Made by a program: the position numbers and the translations under genes
Part shown: in pieces, positions 33,905 through 45,608 of the stretch
Position numbering within the stretch: position 1 is the first letter of the stretch
How the letters are laid out: each line of letters starts with the position of its first letter
Notes under the pieces: generated by a model
The model's database searches: none
Seen by the model: only the letters and a program-made list of their open reading frames with translations
Told to the model about the DNA's origin: nothing
Assembly: GCA_028386065.3 (NCBI GenBank)
Contig: JAKUCV010001627.1
Coordinates: 3,956-67,955 of the forward strand
Direction of reading: 5' to 3'
Length of the DNA: 64,000 bases
Origin: Turnera subulata
Taxonomy: Eukaryota > Streptophyta > Magnoliopsida > Malpighiales > Passifloraceae

Positions 33905-35178
33905 ATGTTAGTAGTGGAATGTGAAGGGGTTGGCAATAGAAGAAAAGGGGGTTTGATGCTACTCTAGAAGGAAATGTAGGATATTTCTCTAATGAGTATG
34001 TCTCTTAACCATATTAATGTAAAGGCGAGAGTTTGTAGGGAAGTAAATGAGGAGTGGAGGTTGATTGGGATATGTGGTTGGCCGGAGAACCAGCACAAGC
34101 ACAAAACATGGAAGTTGATTCGGTAGTTACATGGCCATGTGTCTTTACCATGATTTTTTTGGGATGACTTCAATGAAATCCTAGATGTCCATGATAAAGA
34201 AGCAGGAAGGGATTGTGATTAGGTCTATATGGAGGCGTTTCGGGACACATTACAGGTTTGCGAATCAAGTGATCTAAGCTTCGTAAGGAATATCTTCACA
34301 TGGACAAACAACCAGGAAGATAGTTTACATACTAGGGAGAGACAAGACCGGTGTGTTGCCAATGTTTCATGGCAACTCTGTTTCCCAATCATGTGGTGAT
34401 CAATCTATCAAGATAATTTTCTAACCATTCCCCCTTACTTGTTAGAAATAAGACATATGTTGGCACCATAAATGAGGATCGAAACCAACTTTTTAAGATG
34501 TGGTTTGGAAATGATGCCTTTAGGGAGGATGTGTAAGAAGCATGGAATCTATCTTCGATTGCAACAACTCTTAATGCCATAGCGGATCGACTAGCTTTTT
34601 ATGCCATGAGGTTTAAGTCATGGAATGATTCTTGAGGTTTAAGTCATGGAATGATTCTTACTTTGGATCAGTTAATAAGCACTTGAGTGCTTACAGGAAA
34701 GAATTGGATCGGCTTCAGGTGCTACCTATCAGCACTGCAAGCTGACATGAAATAAAAACTATGAGTGAAGCTCCAAACGAACTCGTAAAGAAGGAGGAAG
34801 TTATGTAGGCACAACGTTCTCGGGCATCTTGGCTGAAGGAGGGTGACCGTAACATAGGTTTCTTTAATGGTAAAGGATCATAGCGCAAGAAAATAAATCC
34901 TACGAAGAAAATCAAAGATGAGACAGGATAGTGGCACAAGCGCACTAGATAGATTGAGGCCATTATGGTGGACTATTTCCAAACATTTTTCTCCTTTTTT
35001 GGGTGTTTGGGGTTGACCGAGTGACAGCGTGTATTGAAAGAAAGGTTGTTGACTCAATGAATGAAGACCTCACTCGTGAATTCACTAAGGATGAAATCGA
35101 TCTTACTCTTGCTCAAATGCACCTAACCAAAGCCTCGAGCCCTGATGGTATGTCTGATATCTTTTACCAACAATTTTG
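33905..35178 (+). pseudogene. LINE IV endonuclease and RT N-terminus
   Basis: Begins with GNVKGLA (WNVRGLG-like) and continues in several frames with WRLIGICGWPE, WDDFNEILD (GDFNEIL, first residue changed), FTWTNNQED and then the RT thumb lead-in TREFTKDEIDLTLAQMHLTKASSPDGM and FYQQFC. Cut at 35178 by the copia element; RT continues at 43491. Many stops. Confidence 0.75.
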
Positions 35179-36719
35179 TGTTAGTAATATGCCCAAAAGC
35201 CAATCAATGGATGATCGTATATAGTCGTGTATATACATTAAGGTTATTCCAATAAATATGATTATGAGATAATCGCTTGCACATATTTATAACCCTAGAG
35301 TATATATTTGATATATTCTTAAATGTCCCTAGTCAATTATTATTATGGATGGGTTATAATAATAAATTAAGACTAGCGTATGTTGAGAATTTATATGTGA
35401 TATGAATTCTACGTACGGGTATAAGTTAGAGAACTTATGGACTGGACCGACCCACATAAGAATGCTACATGGAGCGTTATATGTTTGTCGATAGCGGTTC
35501 TTATATGTATTGTCCTTAGACCTGAGATCGTCAAGGTTCCCAACATGTGAGTCATATACTTTGATATTATTCCTAGTCATCCGTAACTGGGTGGACTTAA
35601 GGGTAATCATTGGGTATATGATAAGTGTGTAGTGGGTTTTGTATGATCCAGAGGGGATTCCTCCAACCCATATAACGGGTATATTATCGGATGGTTTCTT
35701 GATATAGTTGAACTGTAAATGCACGGCCATGCTCGGATTATGATATGGTGATATCATTGGTATCCGTTTTACACAGTTAACTCGAGGATCAAGAAACCGA
35801 GATTAAACATATACGAGATTGACATATTCTATGTCTCGGTTTAATCTTGATAATGGGACGAAGGGACGATGACATGTTTCGAGGCATTTAGAATCAGTAC
35901 TGATCTTGTCGTTCGGGTAGTAATGATGTGTTGCTAGACGCCGCTCTTTGCTTATAATTGTAAAATGAGATTTTACAATTATTTCCGGACGTTACAAGTG
36001 CCTACAGGGTCACACACATAGAACCGTTGATTCGAGCAGGTGGTTGAACCGTGGTTGGACCATAGTTGGACCGGTTTGTGGTTGGACCGTGGTTGGACCA
36101 TGGTTGAACTAGGGTCGTTTTGGATCAATAATTATCTGAATTATTGATCAGACATGGTGATATGGTGTGTTATAATATGATTGTGTTAGTGGGAGACATT
36201 AGTGATGAGGGTCATCACCTTTGGTCCACTATGTTGGCCATTTTGCTATTAACCTAATGGCATTATGTGTGAGTGGGTTGAGTGCCTTAGTGATCAGATC
36301 ATTTTGCTCCTCTCTCTCATATTCATTCAGTTTTCAGAGCATCCTTGAGAGTGTCTTGGGTGCTTCTGAGTTTGAGAGTAAAACACACACATACCCTTCT
36401 TTGAGAAAGAAGAGAGACACCACACAAAGCTCCCGAAAATCCTGTTGCTAGCACACCAGTTCGGGAGGGCTTGAAGTTGGAGATCGTGTGACGATTCCGA
36501 CTTGATCACGGTTCGTGTGGATACCGTAGAGGGGCAGGATACCTTGTCTTGCTCTTGCTGATTCCGGAACTTCAGTTAGGTGGAAGATCCTAACCGTATA
36601 AGGTATGAAAAATTGTTATTCGGTTTATATGCTTCACATGTGTTCCTGTGTTGTTTCCGGAAATTCCGCTGCATGTTTTTCTTGTATATGAGTGTCATAT
36701 AGCATACCGGAAACTTACA
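35179..36719 (+). repeat. 5' LTR of copia element (1541 bp)
   Basis: Starts TGTTAGTAATATGCCC and ends CCGGAAACTTACA. Contains a tandem GTGGTTGGACC-type repeat around 36045-36110 with more copies than in the 3' LTR. Confidence 0.9.
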
Positions 36720-36720
36720 G

Positions 36721-36733
36721 TGGTAGCGGAGCC
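36721..36733 (+). other. Primer binding site
   Basis: TGGTAGCGGAGCC, one base after the 5' LTR. Same non-canonical variant as elsewhere in the window. Confidence 0.75.
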
Positions 36734-37003
36734 TTCTTGTGAAGCTCTAAACCATATAAGTAATGCATATGTGATATGATCATCTTAGTATGTGTTGTTT
36801 TCATTTTGTGTATGTGATATGCTTAATGATTTTGAACATGTTGATGTTGTGTTTTGTCAAATGAGTTTTGAAAAACAAGCACTTGATTGATATGAGATAT
36901 TGATCAAGATGTTAATGGCAGTAAGTCGAAGAGTTCGACAAAGAAAAAAACCGAGTGTCGGTTTGTGTATTGAACGACTGTTGTTCAAGTAAAGTTAGGC
37001 CAT

Positions 37004-37866
37004 AACATCGATGTTGGTGAGACCAACATCGATGTTGGCATGAGTTTAACTTAGGCCGAACCTTCATAGCATCGATGTTGTGTGACAAACAACGATGTTC
37101 TGATGAAGTGTAGCCTAGGCTGAATCTTCACAACATCGATGTTGTGTGACCAACATCGATGTTCTCATGCAAACACTCAACAACATCGATGTTAAGAGTT
37201 ACAACATCGATGTTATTTGAGCTCGGCAAAATTGGTTTGAAGTTCCAGAATTCAAATAACATCGATGTTCAAGTTCCAACATCGATGTTATTGAGTTCCA
37301 GAAGTTCAAACATCGATGTTTAAAGTCAACGTCGATGTCATAATGCTACTGCCAAAAATCTTGAACTTTCTAGTACCCAAAACATCGATGTTTAAGTGTT
37401 CAACATCGATATTCTTGAGCTACTACCAAGTAGTTTGGAGTTCAAGTACTCAAACATCAATGTTTGATGGTCAACATCGATGTTCTGAGGGCTCGGCAAC
37501 CTCCAACATCGATGTTTGATGGTCCACATCGATGTTTTGAGGGTTCGGCAACCTCCAACATCGATGTTTGAGTGTCAACATGGATGTTTTGCAGATTCGC
37601 AAACTCCAAACATCGATGTTGAAGGGTTCAACATCGATGTTGTGGAACCCAGTAACTTCAATTGCGAATTCAGGACAGAAGGAGGCCGAATTGGTGTCTG
37701 GCCTGAACAGTAAAGTTGTAGCCCTACTTCTTAGCTTTCCAGGGACACCAAGTTTGCACAAATCCGAGCTCTACAGCTCTGGATATGGCCGAAATACTAA
37801 GTGCTGCCAAGTAGTTGGGAGAATCAGATTCTCAAAACATCGATGTTCAAGTTAGACATCGATGTT
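37004..37866. repeat. Array of 12 paired AACATCGATGTT palindromes in the leader
   Basis: About 24 exact or one-to-three-mismatch copies of the 12-bp perfect palindrome AACATCGATGTT. They come as 12 pairs whose members start 19-21 bp apart (37004/37025, 37068/37088, 37132/37152, 37182/37203, 37258/37278, 37309/37328, 37381/37402, 37453/37473, 37505/37525, 37557/37577, 37609/37630, 37836/37855). The 7-9 bases inside a pair and the 10-200 bases between pairs vary. In RNA each pair can form a 12-bp stem with a short loop. The region lies between PBS and gag and has no long ORF. Confidence 0.95.
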
Positions 37867-38433
37867 CACATGTAATTTTGGTTTCCAAATTTACATAACA
37901 TCAATGTATGATTTGTTGATTATATGCATGTGATGTATGAACATATGTTGATGTAAATATTAAGTTCTTAGTTGCCTTCCATGATAAGCACTCATCATTG
38001 CTTAGATCAACACTAGGTAGGTTTTGCCAAAGCAAGGTGCCTATGTTTATCCTAGCAAGGTGCGAGTGGATAATTGTAATATCTCGACTGCTTATTGTGG
38101 GTTTGGACTTAACTAAGTCATCTTAATAGGATTAAGGACTTAGAGGCAAGGGTTGAGTAATGTCTATGAGATAGATATGGACAAAGTGTTGTTCACTCAA
38201 CTATCCAAGAGTTACATGAGAAGTAATTGACAAGAGTTGTCTACCTAAATAGCTATGATGTAGGTGATCAGCCAAAGCTAACTTATATTGTAGTGAAATA
38301 TGGATCTTGGCCTACTTGTTGTCATTCTTTTGATTCATAGTAGGAGTATCACTTAATAGAATTCCTTGTTAAATGATTTTGTATACATGACTATTATTTG
38401 TGTGAGTTGATCATTGTTGTAGAGTTACCAACC

Positions 38434-39060
38434 ATGGCACAAAACACTAGCACATTATCATTGCGATCGGTCCTTGAGAAGGACAAGATGAATAGGAATA
38501 GTTTCCTAGAGTGGCATCACATTTTGAGGATAGTCCTCAAACAAGAAAAGAAATTGTATGTTCTTGAATGGCTTGCTCCTAATGAACCGGCGCCTAATGC
38601 TCTTAGGGCAGAATGAGATGCTTATAAGAAGCATGTTGATGATGCATTGGATGATTATATGCCTTATGCTAATTACCATGGACTCTGAGCTTCAGAAGCA
38701 ACATGAGAATATGGGGGCGTTCGATATGATCGAACACCTGAAAATGCTCTGTGTAGAGCAAGCAAGGCATGAGAGGTACGAGACCTCTAAGGCATTGTTC
38801 CAATGCAAGATGGCCGAGTCATCACCCGTGAGACCTCATGTGCTCAAGATGATTAGATACAATGAGAGCCTTGAGGGTCTTGGTTTCCTTGGCAAAGGAA
38901 AAGGTAAAGCAAAGTTAGACAAGAAGAAGAAATGTACCAAAAGGTTTGGTGCATGTACATCTTCTTGTGTTGAATCCCATGGGTGGTGTTGCAAAGGTAG
39001 GAAATTGTTTCCGTTGCAACAAACCAGGCCATTAGAAGCGCAACTGCCCTATTTACCTTG
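38434..39060 (+). pseudogene. Copia Gag, frameshifted, stop in zinc knuckle
   Basis: The ATG at 38434 begins MAQNTSTLSLRSVLEKDKMN and SFLEWHHILRIVLKQEKKLYVLE, typical copia Gag starts. The frame stops at 38614; Gag continues in another frame (LQKQHENMGAFDMIEHLKML, KMAESSPVRPHVLKMI, a Lys-rich stretch). The zinc knuckle CFRCNKPGH..KRNC at about 39006-39047 has TAG right after the His codon. Confidence 0.8.
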
Positions 39061-39119
39061 AAAAGGTAAAGAATTAGAAAGGAAGTGAGACTTCCGCTTC
39101 AGGTATTTTGTTATAGAGT

Positions 39120-40377
39120 CTAATATCTCTACCTCTGCATCATGGGTACTAGATACCGGATGTGGTTCTCACATTTGTGGAAATGTGAAGGAACTGAGAA
39201 AGAGTAGGAGATTGGCTAAGGGTGAGATAGACCTACGCGTCGGAATTGCAACAAGAGTTGCTACATTAGCCGTAGGGACTTACTATCTATCCTTACCGGG
39301 TGTTATGGTTTTAGAACTGGACAATTGTTATTATGTAGCTACCATAAGCAGAAATTTGATTTCTGTGTCATGTATGGACAAGAAAGGTTTTTCATTTGTA
39401 ATAAAGAACAATTGTTGTTCTATTTATTTCAATGAAAATTTATTATGGTGGTGCATTTTAAACGATGGTTTGTATGTTCTAAACCAAGAAACGCCTGTCT
39501 ATAACGTTAATACGAAGAAGGTTAGAATGAATGATTCTAGTGAAACCTATCTTTGGCATAGTCGTTTGGGCCATATAAATGAGACTTGTATTTCTAAACT
39601 CCATAAGGATGGAATTTTAGACTCATTTGATTTTGAATCATTTGAGACATGTGAGTCATGTTTATTAGGCAAAATGACGAAGGCTCCTTTTATCGGTAAA
39701 GGTGAAAGGGCTTCGGACTTGTTAGGCCTTATACATACTGATGTATGGGAACCTATGTCGACACAAGCTAGAGGTGGATTTCAATACTTCATTTCATTTA
39801 CTGATGATTTCAGTAGATATGGCTATGTGTACCTTATGAGACACAAGTCAGAATCCTTTGAAAAGTTCAAAGAATTCAAGAATGAAGTACAGAGTCAACT
39901 CGGAAAGGTATTAAAATGCTTCGATCTGATCGAGGAGGTGAATACTTAGACCGAGAGTTTCTTGATCATCTAAAGGGTTGTGGTATAGTATCACAACTTT
40001 CTCCACCGGGTACGCCTCAATGGAATGGTGTATCCGATAGGAGGAACAGAACCTTGTTAGACATGGTTCGTTCTATGATGAGTCAAGCTGACCTTCCTTC
40101 TCCATTTTGAGGACATGCATTATTGAGTGCTGCATTTACACTTAACCGTGTTCCATCTAAATCGGTCGAAAAGACACCATATGAGATATGGACTGGGAAG
40201 CGTCCCAATTTGTCTTTTATTAGGATTTGGGGTTGTGAGGCTTACGTAAGACGTGAAGCATCAGATAGACTCGGCCCTAAATCCGACAAGTGCCTTTTGT
40301 ATGATACCTTAAAGAGTATTGTTTCTATAATCCCACAGAGCACAAAGTGTTTGTGGCTCGGACTGCTATTTTTCTAG
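39120..40377 (+). pseudogene. Copia protease and integrase, frameshifted
   Basis: The protease site is WVLDTGCGSHICGN near 39143. The GAG-pre-integrase part (LWHSRLGHINETCISKLHKDG) is followed by CESCLLGKMTKAPF, the integrase core with DVWEPMS and FTDDFSRYGYVYLM, then a shift at about 39915 into LRSDRGGEYLDREF and SPPGTPQWNGV (the catalytic Glu-containing AERRNRT motif reads SDRRNRT). A stop at 40108 and another shift near 40310 follow. Integrase is not functional. Confidence 0.85.
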
Positions 40378-40450
40378 AAAGATAGTTCATTTCTAGAAGA
40401 ATCAGTGGGAGGAAATAGAACTCGAAGAAGTTCGAGATATAGAGGCTGAG

Positions 40451-41960
40451 ATGGAACAAGGACAGGATCCGCAAGTTGTTGTGGATGAGAATCCTGTACC
40501 TGTAACACATGGACCGCGTAGGTCGGATAGGATTCGGTATGAGCCTGAGAGATATGGATTTCTCATAACTCATACTGGAGATGTGATGCTCATAGGTGAG
40601 GATGAGCCCACTTCCTATCAGCTGGCCATTACGGGTCTGGACTCCAAGAAGTGGCTTGAAGCCATGAATTCGGAAATGGAATCCATGTATGAAAAACAAG
40701 GTATGGACCTTGGTTGATCCACCTGAAAGGGTAAAACCTATAGGGTGCAAATGGGTCTTTGTGAAAGACCAACATGGATGGTAATGTGATAACCTTTAAA
40801 GGGCAATTGGTTGCGAAAGGTTTCAAGCTAGTTCATGGTATTGACTATGATGAAACTTTCTCACCAGTCACCATGGTTAAATCCATTCGGATTCTATTGG
40901 CTATAGCTGCATACCACGATTATATGAGATATGGCAAATGGACGTCAAAAACCGTTTTCCTTAAACGGAAATCTTTTAGAGGATGTGTATATGACACAGC
41001 CTGAAGGTTTTGTCGATCCAAAGAATGCCAATATGCTATGCAAGTTGCAAAGGTCCATTTATGGACTTAAGCAAGCTTCAAGGAGTTGGAATCTACGTTT
41101 TAATGAAGTAATCAAAGAGTTTGGTTTCATTAAAAGTGAAGATGACTCATGTGTTTACAAGAAGGTTAGTGGGAGCACTATTGTTTTCTTGTTACTTTAT
41201 GTTGACGACATTCTACTCATTGGGAATGATATTCCGACACTACAGTCTGTAAAGACTTGGTTAGGAAGAATTTCTCAATGAAGGACTTAGGAGGAACTGC
41301 CTAAGTGTTAGGTATAAAGATCTATAGAGATAGATCCAAAAGGCTTCGCGGGCTAAGTCAGAGTACATATGTTGACAAGGTGCTAAAGAGGTTTAGCATG
41401 CAAGATTCCAAGAAGGGTTTCTTGCCCATGTCACATGGCATATCTCTCTCAAAGAATCAAGGTCCTAGTACGACTAAGGAGAGAGAGCGGATGAGTAAGA
41501 TCCCTTATGCTTCTACAATAGGATCTGTCAGGTATGCCATGCTATGTACTAGACCGGTTGTCGCTTATGCTTTGAGTGTCACAAGCGGATGCCAATCCGA
41601 TCCCAGTGAAAGTCACTGGACAGCAGTTAAGAATATCCTTAAGTACTTGAGAAGCACTAAGGATGCATTCCCGGTTTACGGAAGCGTTGATGGGCCTGTT
41701 GTAAAGTGTTACAAAGATGCTAGCTTCCAAACTGACAGGGATGATTTTAGATCGCAATCAGGTTATGTGTTTTTGTCTTGGAGGTGGCACTGTTTGCTGG
41801 AAGAGTTCCAAGCAAGAAACAGTTGCCGACCCTACAACTAAGGCTGTACTAAGTTCTGTTTGAGAACTATGTAGCAGATCTTTTGACTGAGCCTCTCACA
41901 CAGCGGAAGCATGATGGTCATGCTACATCCATTGGTATTAGATACATGGATGATTGGCTT
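40451..41960 (+). pseudogene. Copia RT and RNase H, frameshifted
   Basis: Pieces: MEQGQDPQ...PRRSDRIRYEPERYGF linker, TSYQLAITGLDSKKWLEAMNSEMESM, then AKGFKLVHGIDYDETFSPVTMVKSIR, LNGNLLEDVYMTQPEGF and KLQRSIYGLKQASRSWN, and the catalytic LLYVDDILLIGND near 41200. Then DLGGTA.VLGIKIYRDRSK, SVRYAMLCTRPVVAYALS and a broken RNase H (YKDASFQTDRDD; later pieces to EPLTQRKHDGH near 41900). At least four shifts or stops separate the pieces; the YVDD site is intact. Confidence 0.85.
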
Positions 41961-41977
41961 TAGTGCAAGTGGGAGAT

Positions 41978-43490
41978 TGTTAGTAATATGCCCAAAAGCC
42001 AATCAATGGATGATCGTATATAGTCGTGTATATACATTAAGGTTATTCCAATAAATATGATTATGAGATAATCGCTTGCACATATTTATAACCCTAGAGT
42101 ATATATTTGATATATTCTTAAATGTCCCTAGTCGATTATTATTATGGATGGGTTATAATAATAAATTAAGACTAGCGTATGTTGAGAATTTATATGTGAT
42201 ATGAATTCTACATACGGGTACAAGTTAGAGAACTTGTGGACTGGACTGACCCACATAAGAATGCTACATGGAGCGTTATATGTTTGTCGATAGCGGTTCT
42301 TATATGTATTGTCCTTAGACCTGAGATCGTCAAGGTTCCCAACATGTGAGTCATATACATTGATATTATTCCTAGTCATCCGTAACTGGGTGGACTTAAG
42401 GGTAATCATTGGGTATATGATAAGTGTGTAGTGGGTTTTGTATGATCCAGAGGGGATTCGTCCAAACCATATAACGGGTATATTATCGGATGGTTTCTTG
42501 ATAGAGTTGAACTGTAAATGCACGGCCGTGCTTGGATTATGATATGGTGATATCATTGGTATCCGTTTTACACAGTTAACTCGAGGATCAAGAAACCGAG
42601 ATTAAACATATACGAGATTGACATATTCCATGTCTCGGTTTAATCTTGATGATGGGACGAAGGGACGATGACATGTTTCGAGGCATTTAGAATCAGTACT
42701 GATCTTGTCGTTCGGGTAGCAATGATGTGTTGCTAGACGTTGCTCTTTCCTTATAATTGTAAAATGAGATTTTACAATTATTTCCGAACGTTACAAGTGC
42801 CTACAGGGTCACACACATAGAACCGTTGATTCGAGCAGGTGGTTGAACCGTGGTTGGACTATGGTTGGACCATGGTTGAACCAGGGTCATTTTGGATCAA
42901 TAATTATCTGAATTATTGATCAGACATGGTGATGTGGTGTGTTGTAATCTGATTATGTTAGTGGGAGACATTAGTGATGAGGGTCATCACCTTTGGTCCA
43001 CTATGTTGGCCATTTTGCTATTAACCTAATGGCATTATGTGTGAGTAGGTTGAGTGCCTTAGTGATCAGATCATTTTGCTCCTCTCTCTCATATTCATTT
43101 TGTTTCAGAGCATCCTTGAGAGTGTCTTGAGTGCTTCTGAGTTTGAGAGTAAAACACACACATACCCTTCTTTGAGAAAGAAGAGAAACACCACACAAAG
43201 CTCCCGAAAATCCTGTTGCTAGCACACCAGTTCGGGAGGGCTTGAAGTTGGAGATCGTGTGACGATTCGGACTTGATCACAGTTCGTGTGGATACCGTAG
43301 AGGGGCGGGATACCTTGTCTTGCTCTTGCTGATTCCGGCACTTCAGTTAGGTGGAAGATCCTAACCGTATAAGGTACGGAAAATTGTTATTCGGTTTATA
43401 TGCTTCACATGTGTTCCTGTGTTGTTTCCGGAAATTCCGCTGCATGTTTTTCTTGTATATGAGTGTCATATAGCATACCGGAAACTTACA
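41978..43490 (+). repeat. 3' LTR of copia element (1513 bp)
   Basis: Starts TGTTAGTAATATGCCC after the PPT and ends CCGGAAACTTACA, followed by TTTTG. Confidence 0.9.
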
Positions 43491-44753
43491 TTTTGGTATA
43501 TTCTTGGTCCTAGTATTAGTCGCATCATTCCTTCTTTATTAGTTAGTAATCATAGTTTTAGTAACTTTAATTCCCTTTTATTTCCACTTTTTCCTAAAGT
43601 AGCTAATCCTAAGTTTTGCAACAAGGATCTTCCAATTAGTCTTTGCAACGTCTTTTACAAACTGATATCTAAGGTCTTTGCTAATAGGCTGAAAGAGATT
43701 CTTTTATTTGTGATCAATCTTAACCAAAGTGCTTTTGTTCTAGGGTGTTTGATCACTGATACTGGCCTTCTTGCCTTTGAAATTTTTCATTATATACGTA
43801 AGAAGAGTAAAGGAAAGAGAGGAACAGTAGGTCTCAAAATGGATATGAGTAAGGCTTATGATAGAGTGAAGTGGTTTTTCTTAGAAAGTGTAATACAAAA
43901 ATTAGGCTTTTGTGAGGGATGGATATCTTTGATTATGAATTGTGTATTTTTGGTTTCTTATTCAATATTGATCAATGGAATCCCAAGTTCTAGTTTCAGG
44001 CCGACGCGAGGATTGTACCAGGGTGACCTACAATCCCCTTATCTATTTCTTCTATGTGCGGAAGGTTCTTCTACTTTATTTCAGAAAGCGGAGTAGCAAG
44101 GGATGATCCATGGGGTTCGGGTAGCACAAACAGCCCCTTCTATAAGCCATTTGTTCTTTGCAGATGATTGCCTTCTCTTTGCTCAGGCAACCAATCTGAA
44201 GGTCGATGTGCTTGTCCAAATCATCAGAGAAAATGAAGAAGCATGGGGTCAATGCACAAACTTTGAGAAATTAGAATTTTCCATAAGCCTAAACATGGAT
44301 GAAAGGTTCTCAATTGAAGTCCAACAACGGACAAGTATTAAGGTAGTGGTCTGATTTCAAAAGTATCTGGGTTTTCCTACAGTGATTAACCGATCTAAGA
44401 AGGTTATCTTCAGCTCAGTAAGGGAAAGAGTCTGCAAAAAACTTAGAGGTTGGAAGGAGAGTGCATTATCGAGAGCAGGAAAGGAGGTGCTCATTAAATC
44501 TGTGGTGGAAAGTATTCCAACTTATGTCATGAGCAGTTTTCTCTTACCACTTGCTACTTGTGATGAAATGGAGCGTGTCATTCGCAAGTTCTGGTGGGTT
44601 CATGAAGACGAAAAGCAAGGTCTATATTGGATAGCTTGGGACAATCTGTTAGTGTGTGGTCTAATATATGGGCTGATAATTCCTTATTATCCCTGCATCA
44701 TGCAATGGGGTCTCTATGGAAGCCGACTCTCTGGTTTGCGAGCTAATTGCTGA
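43491..44753 (+). pseudogene. LINE IV reverse transcriptase core
   Basis: The ORF at 43419-44096 (LINE part from 43491) has PISLCNVFYKLISKVFANRLKE, LNQSAFVLGCLITD, the motif-A segment LKMDMSKAYDRVKW and GLYQGDLQSPYLF. The next ORF holds the catalytic SHLFFADDCLLFAQATN. The third (44382-44753) holds KKLRGWKESALSRAGKEVLIKSV and IPTYVMSSFLLP. Frames shift between pieces, but the catalytic Asp residues are kept. Confidence 0.85.
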
Positions 44754-45600
44754 GGAAGTGCGAACTTGGAAAAATGCGACAATCCACAACCTTGTGGACA
44801 CAAACATAGCAACAAAGATTTTTCATATCCTGATCAGTTATAGGTTTCCCCAGATCAACTTCTCTAGCGATTCACAAAGGATGGATCTTATATAGTATGC
44901 AGTGGGTATCACTACCTCATGATTATGCAAGAGGAAACAAGTGCAACTATCTTTCAAGGTAACCAATTCTGGTGGAAGTAGAATTGGTCACTACCAATCC
45001 AACAAAAAATTTACACCTTGCTACGGAGACTAAGCCATGATACACTCCCTACCAGTGTTAACCTGCGAAGGAGAAACATTCAGGTTCCTCAACCATGCCG
45101 TGGTGCCGCCGACAAAGCAAGCCTTCATTTATGTAAAGTCTGCCAGTGGAGTAAATAGTTCTGGGACCTATCGTTGCTCAATGTACCAACCTCGTTAGCA
45201 GGTTCCATCTTTCATTGTATAGGTGACTTAAGGGCAGGGTTGGATATATTTGTATTCAGTCATGCCATAGCTCTTATATGGTAAATATGAAAAGCATGCA
45301 ACCAGGTGATCTTCCAAAACTAGGTAGGGGACCAAAATGCCATTGTTTACTTTGCTGCCTATAGTTTCCAAGACTACCTGTATGAAAAACAGAAGGAAGT
45401 AATAGTGAGCACAACAACCCCTCCTACCAGAAGTCAATGGAACACGGTTTAGTTACTATGAACAAACATGCTGCATGCAAGAATACTGCCAATAGACTCG
45501 GGGTCATAGCTCGGGACGAACGTGGAAGATTCCTTTTTCATGATTATCAGCATGCCCCCGAGGGAGCTTGATCCTTTTGTAGGTGAATCTTGTTGGCCTT
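44754..45600 (+). pseudogene. LINE IV zf-RVT and RNase H lead-in, first copy
   Basis: Degenerate C-terminal region. Towards the end it reads VDAACKNTANRLGVIARDERGRFLFHDYQ-like sequence in mixed frames, the start of an RVT_3-type RNase H. The part from 45014 on is duplicated at 46919-47489. Confidence 0.6.
45014..45600. repeat. Direct duplication of LINE IV segment, copy 1
   Basis: 587 bp from CACCTTGCTACGG to TTGGCCTT, about 95 percent identical by eye to 46919-47489. Flanks the Athila-like LTR on its left. Confidence 0.9.
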
Positions 45601-45608
45601 AAAAAACT

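Larger units (their letters stand above)
35179..43490 (+). mobile_element. Ty1/copia element with paired-palindrome leader
   Basis: Bounded by LTRs 35179-36719 and 41978-43490 (TGTTAG...CTTACA). The target duplication TTTTG is at 35174-35178 and 43491-43495. PBS at 36721-36733, PPT AAGTGGGAGAT before the 3' LTR. Gag, protease, integrase, RT and RNase H occur in copia order but with several frameshifts and stops, so this copy is not autonomous. An unusually long leader (36734-38433) holds the AACATCGATGTT array. The LTRs are similar; their 28-bp size difference comes largely from copy number of a GTGGTTGGACC repeat. Confidence 0.9.

Noticed and set aside
35329..35757. 142-aa minus ORF, repeated at 42128-42556
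   Set aside because: Present in both LTRs because LTRs are copies; no domain, so LTR sequence rather than a gene.
37316..37855. ORFs across the palindrome array
   Set aside because: They encode the repeat itself (recurring TSMF and NIDV words) in several frames and both strands.
37004..37866. CRISPR-like array
   Set aside because: Eukaryotic retrotransposon leader; 12-bp palindromic units in pairs with 7-9-base gaps, no cas genes, irregular spacers between pairs.
45228..45437. 69-aa minus ORF, repeated at 47133-47342
   Set aside because: Antisense shadow of the duplicated LINE IV segment.
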